NCBI RefSeq assembly: GCF_019050325.1
Contig: NZ_VOMB01000010.1
Coordinates: 186,001 to 250,000 of the forward strand
From: [Mycobacterium] fortunisiensis
GTDB lineage: Bacteria > Actinomycetota > Actinomycetes > Mycobacteriales > Mycobacteriaceae
DNA: 64,000 nucleotides
Direction: 5' to 3'
Each line of letters starts with the position of its first letter. Position 1 is the first letter of the stretch. The translations under genes were made by a program, and so were the position numbers. Shown piece by piece: positions 24,673-35,193 of the stretch. The notes beneath the pieces are model-generated. The model did not search any database and was not told the DNA's origin. It worked only from the letters and a program-made list of their open reading frames with translations.

Positions 24673-26193
24673 CTACTTGAAGGTCGGGATGACGAACTCG
24701 GCGCCATCCTTAATGCCCGACGGCCACCGCTCGGTGACGGTCTTGACCTTGGTGTAGAACTGGATCGACGCCGTCCCGTACTGGTTCAGGTCGCCGAAGC
24801 CGGACCGCTTCCAGCCGCCAAAGCTGTGGTAGGACACCGGAACCGGGATCGGCACGTTGACACCGACCATGCCGACCTGAACCCGCGAGACGAAGTCCCG
24901 GGCGGCGTCGCCGTCGCGGGTGAACACCGCCACGCCGTTGCCGTACTCGTGCTCCGAGGGCAGCCGCAAGGCTTCCTCGTAGTCGTGCGCCCGCACGATG
25001 CACAGCACCGGCCCGAAGATCTCGTCGGTGTAGATCGACATCTCGGGGGTGACGTTGTCGAAGAGGGTGGGCCCGATGAAGTAACCCCCGGAAAGATCCT
25101 CGTCACCGAAGGCGAGGTCGTCGCTGGCCCGCTCGCGTCCGTCGACCACCAGCTCGGCACCGGCCTCGACGCCCTGGCTGATGTAGTCGCGGACCCGCTC
25201 CAGGGCTGCCCCGGTGACCAGCGGGCCGTAGTCGGCCTTGGGATCCAGGCTGTGTCCGACGCGCAGCTGGTTGATCCGCTCGACCAGGCGGTTGCGCAGC
25301 CGTTGCGCTGTTTCTTCACCGACCGGCACCGCGACGCTGATGGCCATGCAGCGCTCGCCCGCGCTGCCGTAGCCGGCGCCGATCAGGGCGTCGACGGCCT
25401 GGTCCAGGTCGGCGTCGGGCAGCACCACCATGTGGTTCTTGGCGCCGCCGAAGCACTGGGCGCGCTTACCGTGGGCGGCCGCGCCGGAGTAGATGTACTG
25501 CGCGATGTCCGAGGAGCCGACGAAGCCGATGGCCTTGATGTCGGGGTGCTCGATGATCGCGTCGACGGCTTCCTTGTCGCCCTGCACCACCTGCAGCACG
25601 CCCGGGGGCAGGCCGGCCTCGGTGAACAGCTCGGCCAGCCGCAGCGGCACCGAGGGGTCCCGCTCGGACGGCTTGAGGATCAAGGCGTTACCGCAGGCCA
25701 GGGCCGGGCCGGCCTTCCACAGCGGGATCATCGCCGGGAAGTTGAACGGGGTGATGCCGGCGACCACGCCGAGCGGCTGGCGGATCGAGTAGACGTCGAT
25801 GCCGGTGCCGGCGCCCTCGGTGAACTCGCCCTTCATCAGGTGCGGGATGCCGACGGCGAACTCGATGACCTCGATGCCACGCTGGATGTCCCCGTGGGAG
25901 TCGGCGACTGTCTTGCCGTGTTCCTTGGACAGCAGCTCGGCGAGTTCGTCGGCGTTGGCGTTGACCAGCTCGATGAACTTCATCAGGATGCGGGCGCGGC
26001 GCTGCGGGTTGTAGGCGGCCCATTCCTTCTGTGCCTTCACGGCCGAGGCGACCGCGGTGTCGACGTCGGCGGCCGAGGCCAGCAGCACCTGCGCCTGCAC
26101 TTCGCCGGTACTGGGGTTGAGCACGTCTGCGGTGCGGGTCGATCCGGCGTCGGTGCGCTGGCCGTCGATGTAGTGCTGAATTTGTGTGGTCAT
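24673..26193 (-). CDS. mmsA: Methylmalonate-semialdehyde dehydrogenase (CoA-acylating)
   Basis: 506 residues from the ATG at 26193 (the frame extends upstream but the start MTTQIQHYIDGQR fits the family). NAD site: GITPFNFPAMIPLWKAGPALACGN; general position VGSSDIAQYIY; the catalytic cysteine is in GSAGERCMAISV. It converts methylmalonate semialdehyde to propionyl-CoA. First gene of the valine operon; a palindrome at 26246-26261 lies about 53 bases upstream. Confidence 0.95.
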   Translation of the reverse strand: MTTQIQHYIDGQRTDAGSTRTADVLNPSTGEVQAQVLLASAADVDTAVASAVKAQKEWAAYNPQRRARILMKFIELVNANADELAELLSKEHGKTVADSHGDIQRGIEVIEFAVGIPHLMKGEFTEGAGTGIDVYSIRQPLGVVAGITPFNFPAMIPLWKAGPALACGNALILKPSERDPSVPLRLAELFTEAGLPPGVLQVVQGDKEAVDAIIEHPDIKAIGFVGSSDIAQYIYSGAAAHGKRAQCFGGAKNHMVVLPDADLDQAVDALIGAGYGSAGERCMAISVAVPVGEETAQRLRNRLVERINQLRVGHSLDPKADYGPLVTGAALERVRDYISQGVEAGAELVVDGRERASDDLAFGDEDLSGGYFIGPTLFDNVTPEMSIYTDEIFGPVLCIVRAHDYEEALRLPSEHEYGNGVAVFTRDGDAARDFVSRVQVGMVGVNVPIPVPVSYHSFGGWKRSGFGDLNQYGTASIQFYTKVKTVTERWPSGIKDGAEFVIPTFK

Positions 26194-26245
26194 GACATCC
26201 GTCCAAGAGATATGCGCGTGCTGGGGCCCCGGATACACCCGAGAT

Positions 26246-26261
26246 ACTTGGATATCCTAGT
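26246..26261. promoter_or_regulatory. Palindrome upstream of mmsA
   Basis: ACTTGGATATCCTAGT is symmetric at 7 of 8 base pairs around GATATC, and the symmetry extends one more base each side. It lies between the divergent mmsA operon and the monooxygenase gene, nearer to mmsA. No regulator gene for valine breakdown is adjacent, so the binding protein is unknown. Confidence 0.45.
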
Positions 26262-26322
26262 AATCGTCCGGATTGTTTGGCAAGGGTTTGCGGCGAGCCC
26301 GCATGTGGCAGGGCTTTTCTTT

Positions 26323-26337
26323 ACGGAACCGTTTCGT
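26323..26337. promoter_or_regulatory. TetR-type operator before the flavin monooxygenase
   Basis: ACGGAACCGTTTCGT is a 15-base near-palindrome (ACGnAACcGTTnCGT), with T/A matches further out at both ends. It ends 12 bases before the ATG of the monooxygenase. The TetR protein translated directly after the monooxygenase is the natural candidate to bind here and repress its own operon. Confidence 0.5.
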
Positions 26338-26349
26338 TAATGTATTCGC

Positions 26350-27852
26350 ATGGCTGCCGCCGATGTCGATGTCGTCGTGGTGGGTGCCGGGCCGACCGGC
26401 CTCACCCTGGCGTGTTCGCTGCGGCTGCACGGCCTTTCGGTGCGGGTACTCGACCGCGCGACGGGACCGGCCACCACATCGCGGGCCAACTTCCTGCACG
26501 CCCGCGGCTCGGAGGTGCTGGGCCGGATCGGCGCGCTGGGCACGTTGCCGGACGAGTCGCTGCGCGCCATGCGCATCACCAATTACCTGGGGGACCGGCC
26601 GGTGATGACGCTCGAATTCGGCGATCCGGGCATCGGGACGGCGGCACCGCCCATGGTGGTGTCGCAGGCCAGGGTCGAGGCCGCGCTGCGGGCGCGGCTC
26701 GCCGACCTCGGAGTCGTGCCGGAATGGGGGAGCGCGGTGCGCGGCGTTCGGCAGGAGGACGACACCGCGGTGGCCCAACTCGACGACGGTGCCGAGATCC
26801 GCGGGCAGTGGGTCGTGGGGTGTGACGGCAGCTCGAGTGTGACCCGGCAGCAGGCCGGTATCGGCTTTCCCGGCGTCAAGCTCTCCGAACGTTTCCTGCT
26901 GGCCGACGTTCACCTGGACTGGGATGTCGACCGCGGCGGCACCAGCGGATGGATCCACCCCGACGGGATCGTGGGCGCCATGCCGATGCCCGACCCGGCC
27001 GGTGGCGACAACCTGTGGCGCTTGTTCATCTACGACCCGACACTAGGGGAAAAGCCAAGTGACAGTGAGATTCTGGGCCGGGTGAAGCAGATAGTGCCGC
27101 ACCGCACCGGTCGCACCGTCGCCATCGGCGACGCTGAGTGGCTGTCGGTGTTCACCGTGCGCCGCAGGCTCGCGGACACCTACCGCAACGGACGTATCCT
27201 CATCGCCGGCGACGCCGCGCATGTCCACGCCCCGTTCGGCGGCCAGGGCATGCTGACCGGTATCGGCGACGCCGAGAACCTGGCCTTCAAACTGGCGCTG
27301 GTGGTCCGAAACCTGGCCTCGGACAAGCTCATCGACACCTATGAGGCCGAACGCAGACCGTTGGCCACCGACGTGTTGCGCGGGACGAGCGCCGTCACGC
27401 GGGTCAACGTGGCCCGCAATCCGATCGGCCGGTTCCTGCGCGACCATGTGGCCACCCGGCTCTTCGGCCTGGCGTCCATCCAGAGATGGACGACGTACAC
27501 CGCCTCGCAACTGTGGGTGAGCTATCACAACGGACCCCTTGGCGGCCGGGGCCGAAAACCGCGCGCCGGCGACCGGATCGAGGATCTTTGCTGCACCCGG
27601 GCCGACGGCTCGGAGACCCGATTGCACCGTGAACTCGGCGGGCGGTGGGTTCTGCTGCTGCCCGGCGGCGTCGAGGGCAGCGAACCGGCACGTCGGCACC
27701 TGGGTGTCTTCGTCGCGCCCCTGCACCACGACGGTGCCGAGGTGATGCTGATCCGCCCCGACGCCCACCTCGCGTGGCGGGGACGGCCGGGCGACATCGA
27801 CGGGCTGGACCGCTGGCTGACAACGGCATTGCGCTCGGGGATGGCGCGGTGA
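26350..27852 (+). CDS. FAD-dependent aromatic/polyketide monooxygenase (PheA/TfdB type)
   Basis: 500 residues of class A flavoprotein hydroxylases. The Rossmann motif VVVGAGPTGLTLACSLRLHG is at residue 9, the DG motif in GCDGSSSVTRQQAGI at about 160, and the GD motif ILIAGDAAHVHAPFGGQGMLTGIGDAENLAFKL near 285. The C-terminal thioredoxin-like domain of phenol hydroxylase relatives is present but short (HLGVFVAPLHHDGAEVMLIRPD). It would hydroxylate an aromatic or similar xenobiotic with NAD(P)H and O2; rifampicin monooxygenase is a relative. A TetR gene overlaps its stop. Confidence 0.88.
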   Translation: MAAADVDVVVVGAGPTGLTLACSLRLHGLSVRVLDRATGPATTSRANFLHARGSEVLGRIGALGTLPDESLRAMRITNYLGDRPVMTLEFGDPGIGTAAPPMVVSQARVEAALRARLADLGVVPEWGSAVRGVRQEDDTAVAQLDDGAEIRGQWVVGCDGSSSVTRQQAGIGFPGVKLSERFLLADVHLDWDVDRGGTSGWIHPDGIVGAMPMPDPAGGDNLWRLFIYDPTLGEKPSDSEILGRVKQIVPHRTGRTVAIGDAEWLSVFTVRRRLADTYRNGRILIAGDAAHVHAPFGGQGMLTGIGDAENLAFKLALVVRNLASDKLIDTYEAERRPLATDVLRGTSAVTRVNVARNPIGRFLRDHVATRLFGLASIQRWTTYTASQLWVSYHNGPLGGRGRKPRAGDRIEDLCCTRADGSETRLHRELGGRWVLLLPGGVEGSEPARRHLGVFVAPLHHDGAEVMLIRPDAHLAWRGRPGDIDGLDRWLTTALRSGMAR

Positions 27853-28448
27853 GCATGCCCGGTCGTGGCCGGCCCCGGGATATGGCCGTCGACCGCGTGA
27901 TCCTGCGTGCCGCGCTGGACCTGTTCATCGAACGTGGGGTCGAAGGTTTCAGCATCGAGCAGATCGCCAAGCGGGCCCGTGTCGGCAAACCCACCATCTA
28001 TCGGCGATGGTCGAACAAGGAAGAGCTGATCGCCGCCGCCATGGAGACGTTGATTGCCGAGGAGGTGCACTGGGCCTCGGCCGAGGCGGTCGACACCGAG
28101 TCTCCCTACGCACTTGTGGAAGCGGCGATCGAGAGTGCCGCGGTCACCACCGCCGCACCGCACTACCGCGCATTGGTGGCCCGGGTTTACGGTTCAGCCG
28201 TCAGCTGTCCTGCGCTGATGGCGGTGTATTGGGACCATTACGTCCGGCCCCGCCGGGAGCTCGCGACGCGCCTGCTGGAACGTGCGCGCGACTGCGGAAC
28301 GGTAGCTGCCGATGCCGATCTCGACGTGGCCATCGACATGATGGTCGGCGCGATCACCTACCGCGTGTTGCAACCCGACCCGCCCGGAGTCGACGACATG
28401 CGGCACTATCTGCGGGCGGTCTACCGTCAAATCGGTTTGTTGCCTTGA
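27849..28448 (+). CDS. TetR-family regulator, coupled to the monooxygenase
   Basis: 199 residues from a GTG that overlaps the monooxygenase stop (GTGA); an in-frame ATG lies two codons later. HTH: VILRAALDLFIERGVEGFSIEQIAKRARVGKPTIYRRWSNKEELIAAA. The C-terminal part (PHYRALVARVYGSAVSCPALMAVYWDHYVRPRREL) is a TetR_C_11-like ligand domain. Because it is co-transcribed with the monooxygenase it probably represses the operon through the 26323-26337 site and is released by the monooxygenase substrate. Confidence 0.9.
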   Translation: MSMPGRGRPRDMAVDRVILRAALDLFIERGVEGFSIEQIAKRARVGKPTIYRRWSNKEELIAAAMETLIAEEVHWASAEAVDTESPYALVEAAIESAAVTTAAPHYRALVARVYGSAVSCPALMAVYWDHYVRPRRELATRLLERARDCGTVAADADLDVAIDMMVGAITYRVLQPDPPGVDDMRHYLRAVYRQIGLLP

Positions 28449-28482
28449 GCCTTGGTACTTCGTACCTGTCCGCCGACCCGAC

Positions 28483-29346
28483 TCAGCGCTGGGCCAGGAC
28501 GGCACGTTCGATCGGTGAGACGGTCGGATTGCGGCCCGCCGGAACGAGGTAGCGGGAGCCGTATTCCAGCGAGCCAACCTGTTCGATTTCGTGCCAGCCA
28601 TATTCGTCGAGGAACGCCGCGACGTCGTCGGGATTCAGGCCGAACGTCCACAGCCCGCGCTTGACGACGAGATCGCGATAAGCCGGTTCGGCGCCGTACA
28701 TTTCACGGCCGTCGAGGTAGTCCTTGCGCACATAGGTGAACACCAGTCTGCTACCGGGAGCGGCGCCGGCGAGGTGTTCCATCGTTGCGCGCACCGCCGA
28801 CTCGCTCAGGTACTGCGTGACGGCCTCCCAGATGAAGAAGGTCGGTCTGTCGCCGTCGAAACCCGCGGCACCGAGCGCTGCGGTGAGGTCATCGGTTTCG
28901 AAATTCACCGGCAGCAGCGTGACGTTGGCCGGTACCCCGGCCGCGGCGCGTCGTAGTGCCGCGGTCTTGCGAGAGACGTTGGTCGGCAGGTCGACCTCGT
29001 ATACCGGGATGTGGGCAAGCTCGGGTATGCGGTATGCCCGGGTGTCATAGCCGGCGCCGAGAATGACGACGGCCTCGATTCCGTCGGCCAGGGCGGCGAC
29101 GAGTTGATCATCGATATAACGCTTGCGGCACAGGAAGCTCGACCAGCCACCGCGGAACCGCTTGTCGGTGGCCGACATCAGCATCCGTCGTACCGGCGCC
29201 CATCGTGCCGACTCGGCCACGATGCGGCCGCCCCAGGGCAGGACTCGTCGTGCCCAGTCGTCGCGAACCAGCGGTGACGCCTCATACTGATCGGCGGCAA
29301 CGATGATCATCGGTCCGATAGCGGTCTGGGTGGCTTGAGCGCCCAT
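28483..29346 (-). CDS. Class I SAM-dependent methyltransferase, LCM-like
   Basis: 287 residues. The SAM site is VVILGAGYDTRAYRIPEL, the acidic loop YEVDLPTNVSRK, and the post-motif FFIWEAVTQYLSESAV, marking a leucine-carboxyl-methyltransferase-like protein. It is clearly distant from the four copies near secY: it lacks [12 protein letters not shown] and starts with a different helix. I prefer the ATG at 29346, which has GGGAG at a good distance, over one eight codons upstream. It lies between a TetR gene and a MarR gene; the substrate is unknown. Confidence 0.85.
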   Translation of the reverse strand: MGAQATQTAIGPMIIVAADQYEASPLVRDDWARRVLPWGGRIVAESARWAPVRRMLMSATDKRFRGGWSSFLCRKRYIDDQLVAALADGIEAVVILGAGYDTRAYRIPELAHIPVYEVDLPTNVSRKTAALRRAAAGVPANVTLLPVNFETDDLTAALGAAGFDGDRPTFFIWEAVTQYLSESAVRATMEHLAGAAPGSRLVFTYVRKDYLDGREMYGAEPAYRDLVVKRGLWTFGLNPDDVAAFLDEYGWHEIEQVGSLEYGSRYLVPAGRNPTVSPIERAVLAQR

Positions 29347-29412
29347 GGTGTGAACTCCCTCGGTCGTCAAAACGGCACCGCGCGGGTTTCCGGAACGCCT
29401 GGCGCCAACGTG

Positions 29413-29880
29413 TCAACGGGACGGCTTCTTCCGCTGCCGGTGCCAGCGGTCCAGCACGGTTGGCACCTCGGCCATCAGAAACGCGTAGAAGTCCCGCATC
29501 TGGGTCAGCCGGTGATGTGCCGGACTGGTGCGGTCGGTGGCCGCGATTCCGGCGTCGGCGGCGGCTTGCATGGCCGCGATGGTCGCGTTCTGGCTGGTGA
29601 AAAGGGTCGCCCAGGCGTCGTCACGCAGGCGGAAGTGGTCGCGCCGGCTGGTCGGGGCGGGGGCACGCTCGGCCAGGCCCACCGTCGTCAGCATCTTCAG
29701 GGCGCTCGAGATCGATCCGGAGCTGGCCTGCAGGGTGTCGGCCAACTCGGTCATGGTGACACTCGGCTGGTCGGTGAACAGCAGCGCGGCGAGCACGCGC
29801 GCGGGCATCCGCTGCATGCCGTGGCTGCTGAGCACCAGGGCGAGTCGCTCGGCTCCATGCTGCTCATCTGCGGATCTCAC
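29413..29880 (-). CDS. MarR/GbsR-type regulator of the divergent ABC exporter
   Basis: 155 residues from the GTG at 29880, which has AGGAGG ten bases upstream; the longer frame to 30048 runs into the divergent transporter region. The winged helix is MQRMPARVLAALLFTDQPSVTMTELADTLQASSGSISSALKMLTTVGLAERAPAPTS, as in GbsR-like proteins that control DrrAB-type exporters. The C-terminal helices (FYAFLMAEVPTVLDRWH) form the dimer interface. It is divergent from a three-gene ABC exporter, its likely target. Confidence 0.85.
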   Translation of the reverse strand: MRSADEQHGAERLALVLSSHGMQRMPARVLAALLFTDQPSVTMTELADTLQASSGSISSALKMLTTVGLAERAPAPTSRRDHFRLRDDAWATLFTSQNATIAAMQAAADAGIAATDRTSPAHHRLTQMRDFYAFLMAEVPTVLDRWHRQRKKPSR

Positions 29881-29909
29881 CAACCCGAATCCTCCTCGGC
29901 CGGAATATC

Positions 29910-29928
29910 CTTCAATAATTTCTGAAAG
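29910..29928. promoter_or_regulatory. AT-rich palindrome between MarR-type gene and ABC exporter
   Basis: TTTCTGAAA at 29919-29927 is a perfect palindrome with one central base, inside a wider imperfect one (CTT...AAG). It is embedded in an AT-rich stretch unusual for this genome, about 30 bases upstream of the regulator's GTG, and is a likely promoter-operator region. Confidence 0.45.
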
Positions 29929-30001
29929 TTTAGTACAGTTGTGCCCGGTGTTCCGGGAAGCCTGGTCGGAGATTGGTTTTTCGTCTGCAGGAAGGGCACT
30001 G

Positions 30002-30874
30002 ATGCACACCGCGGCCGATGTCATCGACGTTCGGGGCTTGACATACACCTATCCGCGTTCGGCCGAACCCGCCGTGCGGGGCATGGACTTCGCCGTCGGG
30101 GAGGGAGAGATTTTCGGCTTTCTCGGGCCCAGTGGCTCGGGGAAATCCACCACACAAAAACTGCTCATCGGTCTGTTGCGCGGGCACGGCGGGCAAGCCA
30201 CGGTGTGGGGCCGCGACCCGGTGGCCTGGGGACCGGACTACTACCAACGGGTCGGCGTGTCCTTTGAACTGCCGCACAACTATCACAAGCTCACCGGCCT
30301 GGAGAACCTCCGGTTCTTCGGCTCGTTGTACGACGGATCCACCAATGACCCGATGGAGCTGCTGCACGCGGTCGGCCTCGGCGATGCCGCCGACACCCGA
30401 GTTGCCAAGTACTCCAAGGGAATGCAGATGCGGCTCACGTTCGTGCGCTCGCTGATCAACAACCCCGCGCTGCTGTTCCTCGACGAACCCACATCGGGTC
30501 TGGATCCGGTCAACGCCCGCAAGGTCAAGGACCTCATCCTGGACGCGAAGGCGCGCGGTCGCACAGTTTTTCTCACCACACATGACATGTCCACCGCCGA
30601 CGAACTGTGTGACCGGGTGGCCTTCGTGGTCGACGGCGCCATCGTCGCGCTCGACAGCCCGACCGAACTGAAGCTCGCCCGGAGTCGGCGCCAGGTCCAG
30701 GTGCAGTACCGCACGCCCGAGGGGCTCGTCGCGGCCGAGTTCCCGATGGACAGCCTGGCCGACAATCCCGAGTTCCACGCCACCCTGCGCGATCACCAGG
30801 TCGAGACGATCCACAGTCGCGAAGCCAGCCTCGACGACGTCTTCGTCGAGGTCACCGGGCGGAAGCTGTCATGA
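30002..30874 (+). CDS. ABC exporter ATP-binding protein
   Basis: 290 residues. Walker A is GPSGSGKSTTQ (about residue 40), the signature reads YSKGMQMRLT instead of LSGGQ, Walker B is LLFLDEPTSGLDP and the switch His is in LTTHDMSTADELCD. The C-terminal 70 residues are the regulatory tail seen in DrrA-like exporters. I place the start at the ATG at 30002, with AGGAAG upstream. It is coupled to two permease genes by ATGA and GTGA overlaps, so the complex is one ATPase type with two different permeases. Confidence 0.9.
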   Translation: MHTAADVIDVRGLTYTYPRSAEPAVRGMDFAVGEGEIFGFLGPSGSGKSTTQKLLIGLLRGHGGQATVWGRDPVAWGPDYYQRVGVSFELPHNYHKLTGLENLRFFGSLYDGSTNDPMELLHAVGLGDAADTRVAKYSKGMQMRLTFVRSLINNPALLFLDEPTSGLDPVNARKVKDLILDAKARGRTVFLTTHDMSTADELCDRVAFVVDGAIVALDSPTELKLARSRRQVQVQYRTPEGLVAAEFPMDSLADNPEFHATLRDHQVETIHSREASLDDVFVEVTGRKLS

Positions 30875-31584
30875 CCAGGTTGCGCACCGCGATCCGGCTG
30901 GAGGTGACCGTCGCGGCCCGGCAGAAGTTCCTGCACGCCGGGGTTTTCTCGGGTCTCATCTGGTTGGCCGTGCTGTTGCCGATGCCGCATACCCTGCGTC
31001 CGGTCGCCGAACCCTATGTCCTGGTCGGCGACATCGCGATCATCGGGTTCTTCTTCGTCGGCGGATCGGTGTTCTTCGAGAAGCAGGAACGCACCCTCGG
31101 GGCCATCATCTCCACCCCGCTGCGGTTCTGGGAGTACCTGTCCGCCAAACTGATTGTGCTGGTGTCGATCTCACTGTTCGTGGCGATCGTGGTGGCGACC
31201 GTCGCCGACGGATTCGCCTACCGCCCGGTGCCGCTCGTCCTCGGCGTGCTGCTCGGCACGCTGTTGATGCTGATCGTCGGGTTCATCACGTCGTTGCCGT
31301 TCGCCTCGGTCACGGACTGGTTCCTGGCCGCCACCATCCCGCTGGCGATCATGCTCGTCCCGCCGCTGATCCATTACTCGGGACTGTGGCCGCATCCAGT
31401 GCTCTACGTGTTTCCGACGCAGGGCCCGCTGCTGCTCCTGGGGGCCGCGTTCGGCCAGGTCGCACTGACGGCTTGGCAAAGTGTCTATGCGGTGGCGCAC
31501 CCGGTGGTGTGCCTGGCCGTCCTGTGGCGCACCGCCCAGCTGCTCTTCGTCCGCTACGCCGTCGAACGGTCGGGTGCGCTGTGA
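30871..31584 (+). CDS. ABC exporter permease 1
   Basis: 237 residues with about six membrane helices. The middle loop FFEKQERTLGAIISTPLRFWEYLSAKL is the conserved cytoplasmic coupling region of ABC-2 type (DrrB-like) permeases. It overlaps the ATPase gene (ATGA) and the second permease (GTGA). With its partner it should form the membrane channel of a small-molecule or drug exporter. Confidence 0.85.
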   Translation: MTRLRTAIRLEVTVAARQKFLHAGVFSGLIWLAVLLPMPHTLRPVAEPYVLVGDIAIIGFFFVGGSVFFEKQERTLGAIISTPLRFWEYLSAKLIVLVSISLFVAIVVATVADGFAYRPVPLVLGVLLGTLLMLIVGFITSLPFASVTDWFLAATIPLAIMLVPPLIHYSGLWPHPVLYVFPTQGPLLLLGAAFGQVALTAWQSVYAVAHPVVCLAVLWRTAQLLFVRYAVERSGAL

Positions 31585-32339
31585 CCCCGATCTTCACAGC
31601 CACCACCCGCAGGGCGGTGACGGCATTCGGCCGCAATGACATTCATGGCACCTACCGGGATCCGCTGCTGGTCATGCTGGTGCTCGCGCCGGTGATCTGG
31701 ACCAGCGGCGTGGCGTTCCTGACACCGCCGGTCACCGCGCTGCTCGCGCGACGTTACGGTTTCGACCTCGTGCCCTACCACCCGCTGGTGCTGACCGCGT
31801 TTCTGCTGTTGACGAGCATCATCATCGCCGGCGGCCTCGGCGCGTTCCTGGTCCTCGACGAGGTCGACGCCGGCACCCTGACGGCGCTGCGGGTGACCCC
31901 GGTTCCGATGTCGACGTTCTTCGCCTACCGCGCCGTCACCGTCATGGCCGTCACCACAGGGTACGTGATCGTCACGCTCTCGTTCAGCGGGCTTCTCGAG
32001 CCGGGACTGGTCCCGGCGCTGATCCCGATCGGGATGGTCGCCGGACTGTCCGCCGTGGTGACGCTGTTGTTGATACTTGCCCTGGCAAGCAACAAGATCC
32101 AGGGCATCGCGATGCTGCGCGCGCTGGGCATGCTCATTGCCGGGCTGCCGTGCCTGCCGTGGTTCATCGACTCGGGCTGGAACCTGGCCTTCGGGGTGCT
32201 GCCGCCCTATTGGGCGGCCAAGGCGTTCTGGGTCGCCAGCGCGCATGGCACCTGGTGGCCGTATCTGGTGGGCGGTGTGGTCTACAACCTGGCCGTCGGA
32301 TGGCCGTTGTTCCGCCGGTTCCTCGCCAAACACTGCTGA
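31581..32339 (+). CDS. ABC exporter permease 2
   Basis: 252 residues from GTG, six predicted helices. The coupling region is LVLDEVDAGTLTALRVTPVPMSTFFAYRAV, again typical of ABC-2 permeases. It is a different sequence from permease 1, so the pair is heteromeric. Last gene of the exporter operon; 90 bases separate it from the peptidase gene. Confidence 0.87.
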   Translation: MTPIFTATTRRAVTAFGRNDIHGTYRDPLLVMLVLAPVIWTSGVAFLTPPVTALLARRYGFDLVPYHPLVLTAFLLLTSIIIAGGLGAFLVLDEVDAGTLTALRVTPVPMSTFFAYRAVTVMAVTTGYVIVTLSFSGLLEPGLVPALIPIGMVAGLSAVVTLLLILALASNKIQGIAMLRALGMLIAGLPCLPWFIDSGWNLAFGVLPPYWAAKAFWVASAHGTWWPYLVGGVVYNLAVGWPLFRRFLAKHC

Positions 32340-32428
32340 CACCGGGAACCGGGCACCGGGTCCGGCCGCCCACATATTTGCCGGATGGTTTGACTCCGGA
32401 GGTCCTCCGCCGTCATGATTTTCCAATC

Positions 32429-33576
32429 TTGAAGAAAATCTCGCGCTCGACCCCCGAAGGATGCACGCCCGACTGCTCCTCGCGTCCGCGCGCCCGCGAC
32501 ATCGGCGTCGTCATCGGTGAGCACCCCACCGGCCCAAACAACGCGATCACCGACGTGGCCGGCGTGCGCGTCGGCCATGCCACGATCCAGCGGCCCGGCC
32601 CCGATCCGGTCAACACCGGCGTCACCGTGGTGGTGCCCCATGCCGGGATCTTCACCGAGCCGGTGTTTGCCGGCGCGCATCGACTCAACGGCAACGGGGA
32701 ACTCACCGGCCTGGAGTGGATCCGCGAATCCGGCGAGCTCACCACCCCCATCGGGCTGACCAACACCCACAGCGTGGGAGTGGTCCGCGACGCCCTGGTG
32801 CAAGCCCAGGTGCAGGCCCGCGGAGACGGCATCGTCTGGTCGCTGCCGGTGGTCGGCGAGACCTACGACGGGCTGCTCAACGACGTCAACGGCCACCACG
32901 TCGGCGCCGATCACGTGGCCACGGCGCTGGCCGACGCCGCAGGCGGCCCGGTGGCCGAAGGCAATGTCGGTGGCGGGACCGGCATGATCTGCCACGGCTT
33001 CAAAGGCGGGATCGGCACCGCCTCGCGGATCACCGAAACCGTGGCCGGCCGCTACACCGTGGGTGTCCTGGTCCAGGCGAATCACGGCCGGCGCGAACGC
33101 CTTCGGGTCAACGGGATCCCGGTCGGGGAGTTGGTCGGCCCCGAGCTCGTGCCGACGCCGAATCTGCCGATGCCCTACCCGCCGGGGTCCGGTTCGATCA
33201 TCGTCATCGTCGCCACCGACGCTCCGCTGTTACCGCATCAGTGCACCCGGCTGGCCCAGCGCTCGGCGTTGGCTGTCGGCCGCGTCGGCGGAACGGGAGA
33301 GCAGTACAGCGGCGACATGATGCTGGCCTTCTCCACCGGAAACCGGGGCATCCCGCCCTATGGGTGGGACGAGAACCCGGACGCCAACCGGCCCGAGATC
33401 CCGGTGCGCATGGTGGCGCCACAGCTGATGAACCGACTGTTCGACCTGGCCATCGAGGCCACCGAGGAAGCGATCGTCAACGCCCTGGTGGCAGCGGAAA
33501 CCATGACCGGCCGCGGCGGGCTGACCGCCCACGCGCTGCCCCACAACCTGCTCCACACCGCACTGCTGCTCGAAGG

Positions 33577-33583
<7 letters not shown>
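32429..33583 (+). CDS. P1-family (DmpA-type) N-terminal-nucleophile aminopeptidase
   Basis: 384 residues if the TTG at 32429 is the start. The family core is clear: ITDVAGVRVGHATI, TNTHSVGVVRDAL, the segment GNVGGGTGMICHGFKGGIGTASR that holds the self-cleavage region, and VIVATDAPLLPHQCTRLAQRSALAVGRVGG with the expected Ser-containing processing site nearby (GSGSIIVIVATD). These enzymes cleave themselves into two chains and remove N-terminal L- or D-residues. No ATG or good Shine-Dalgarno exists near the expected N-terminus; a CGGAGG-T-CCTCCG palindrome lies at 32396-32409. It ends 7 bases into convergent rmlC. Confidence 0.82.
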
Positions 33584-35177
<1,594 letters not shown>

Positions 35178-35193
35178 CTAACCGGCTGCCCGG

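Noticed and set aside
24055..26340. Open frame of 761 codons on the plus strand
   Set aside because: It is the mirror of mmsA and fadE9, rich in Gly/Arg/Val/His with no domain; long antisense frames are common in this GC-rich DNA.
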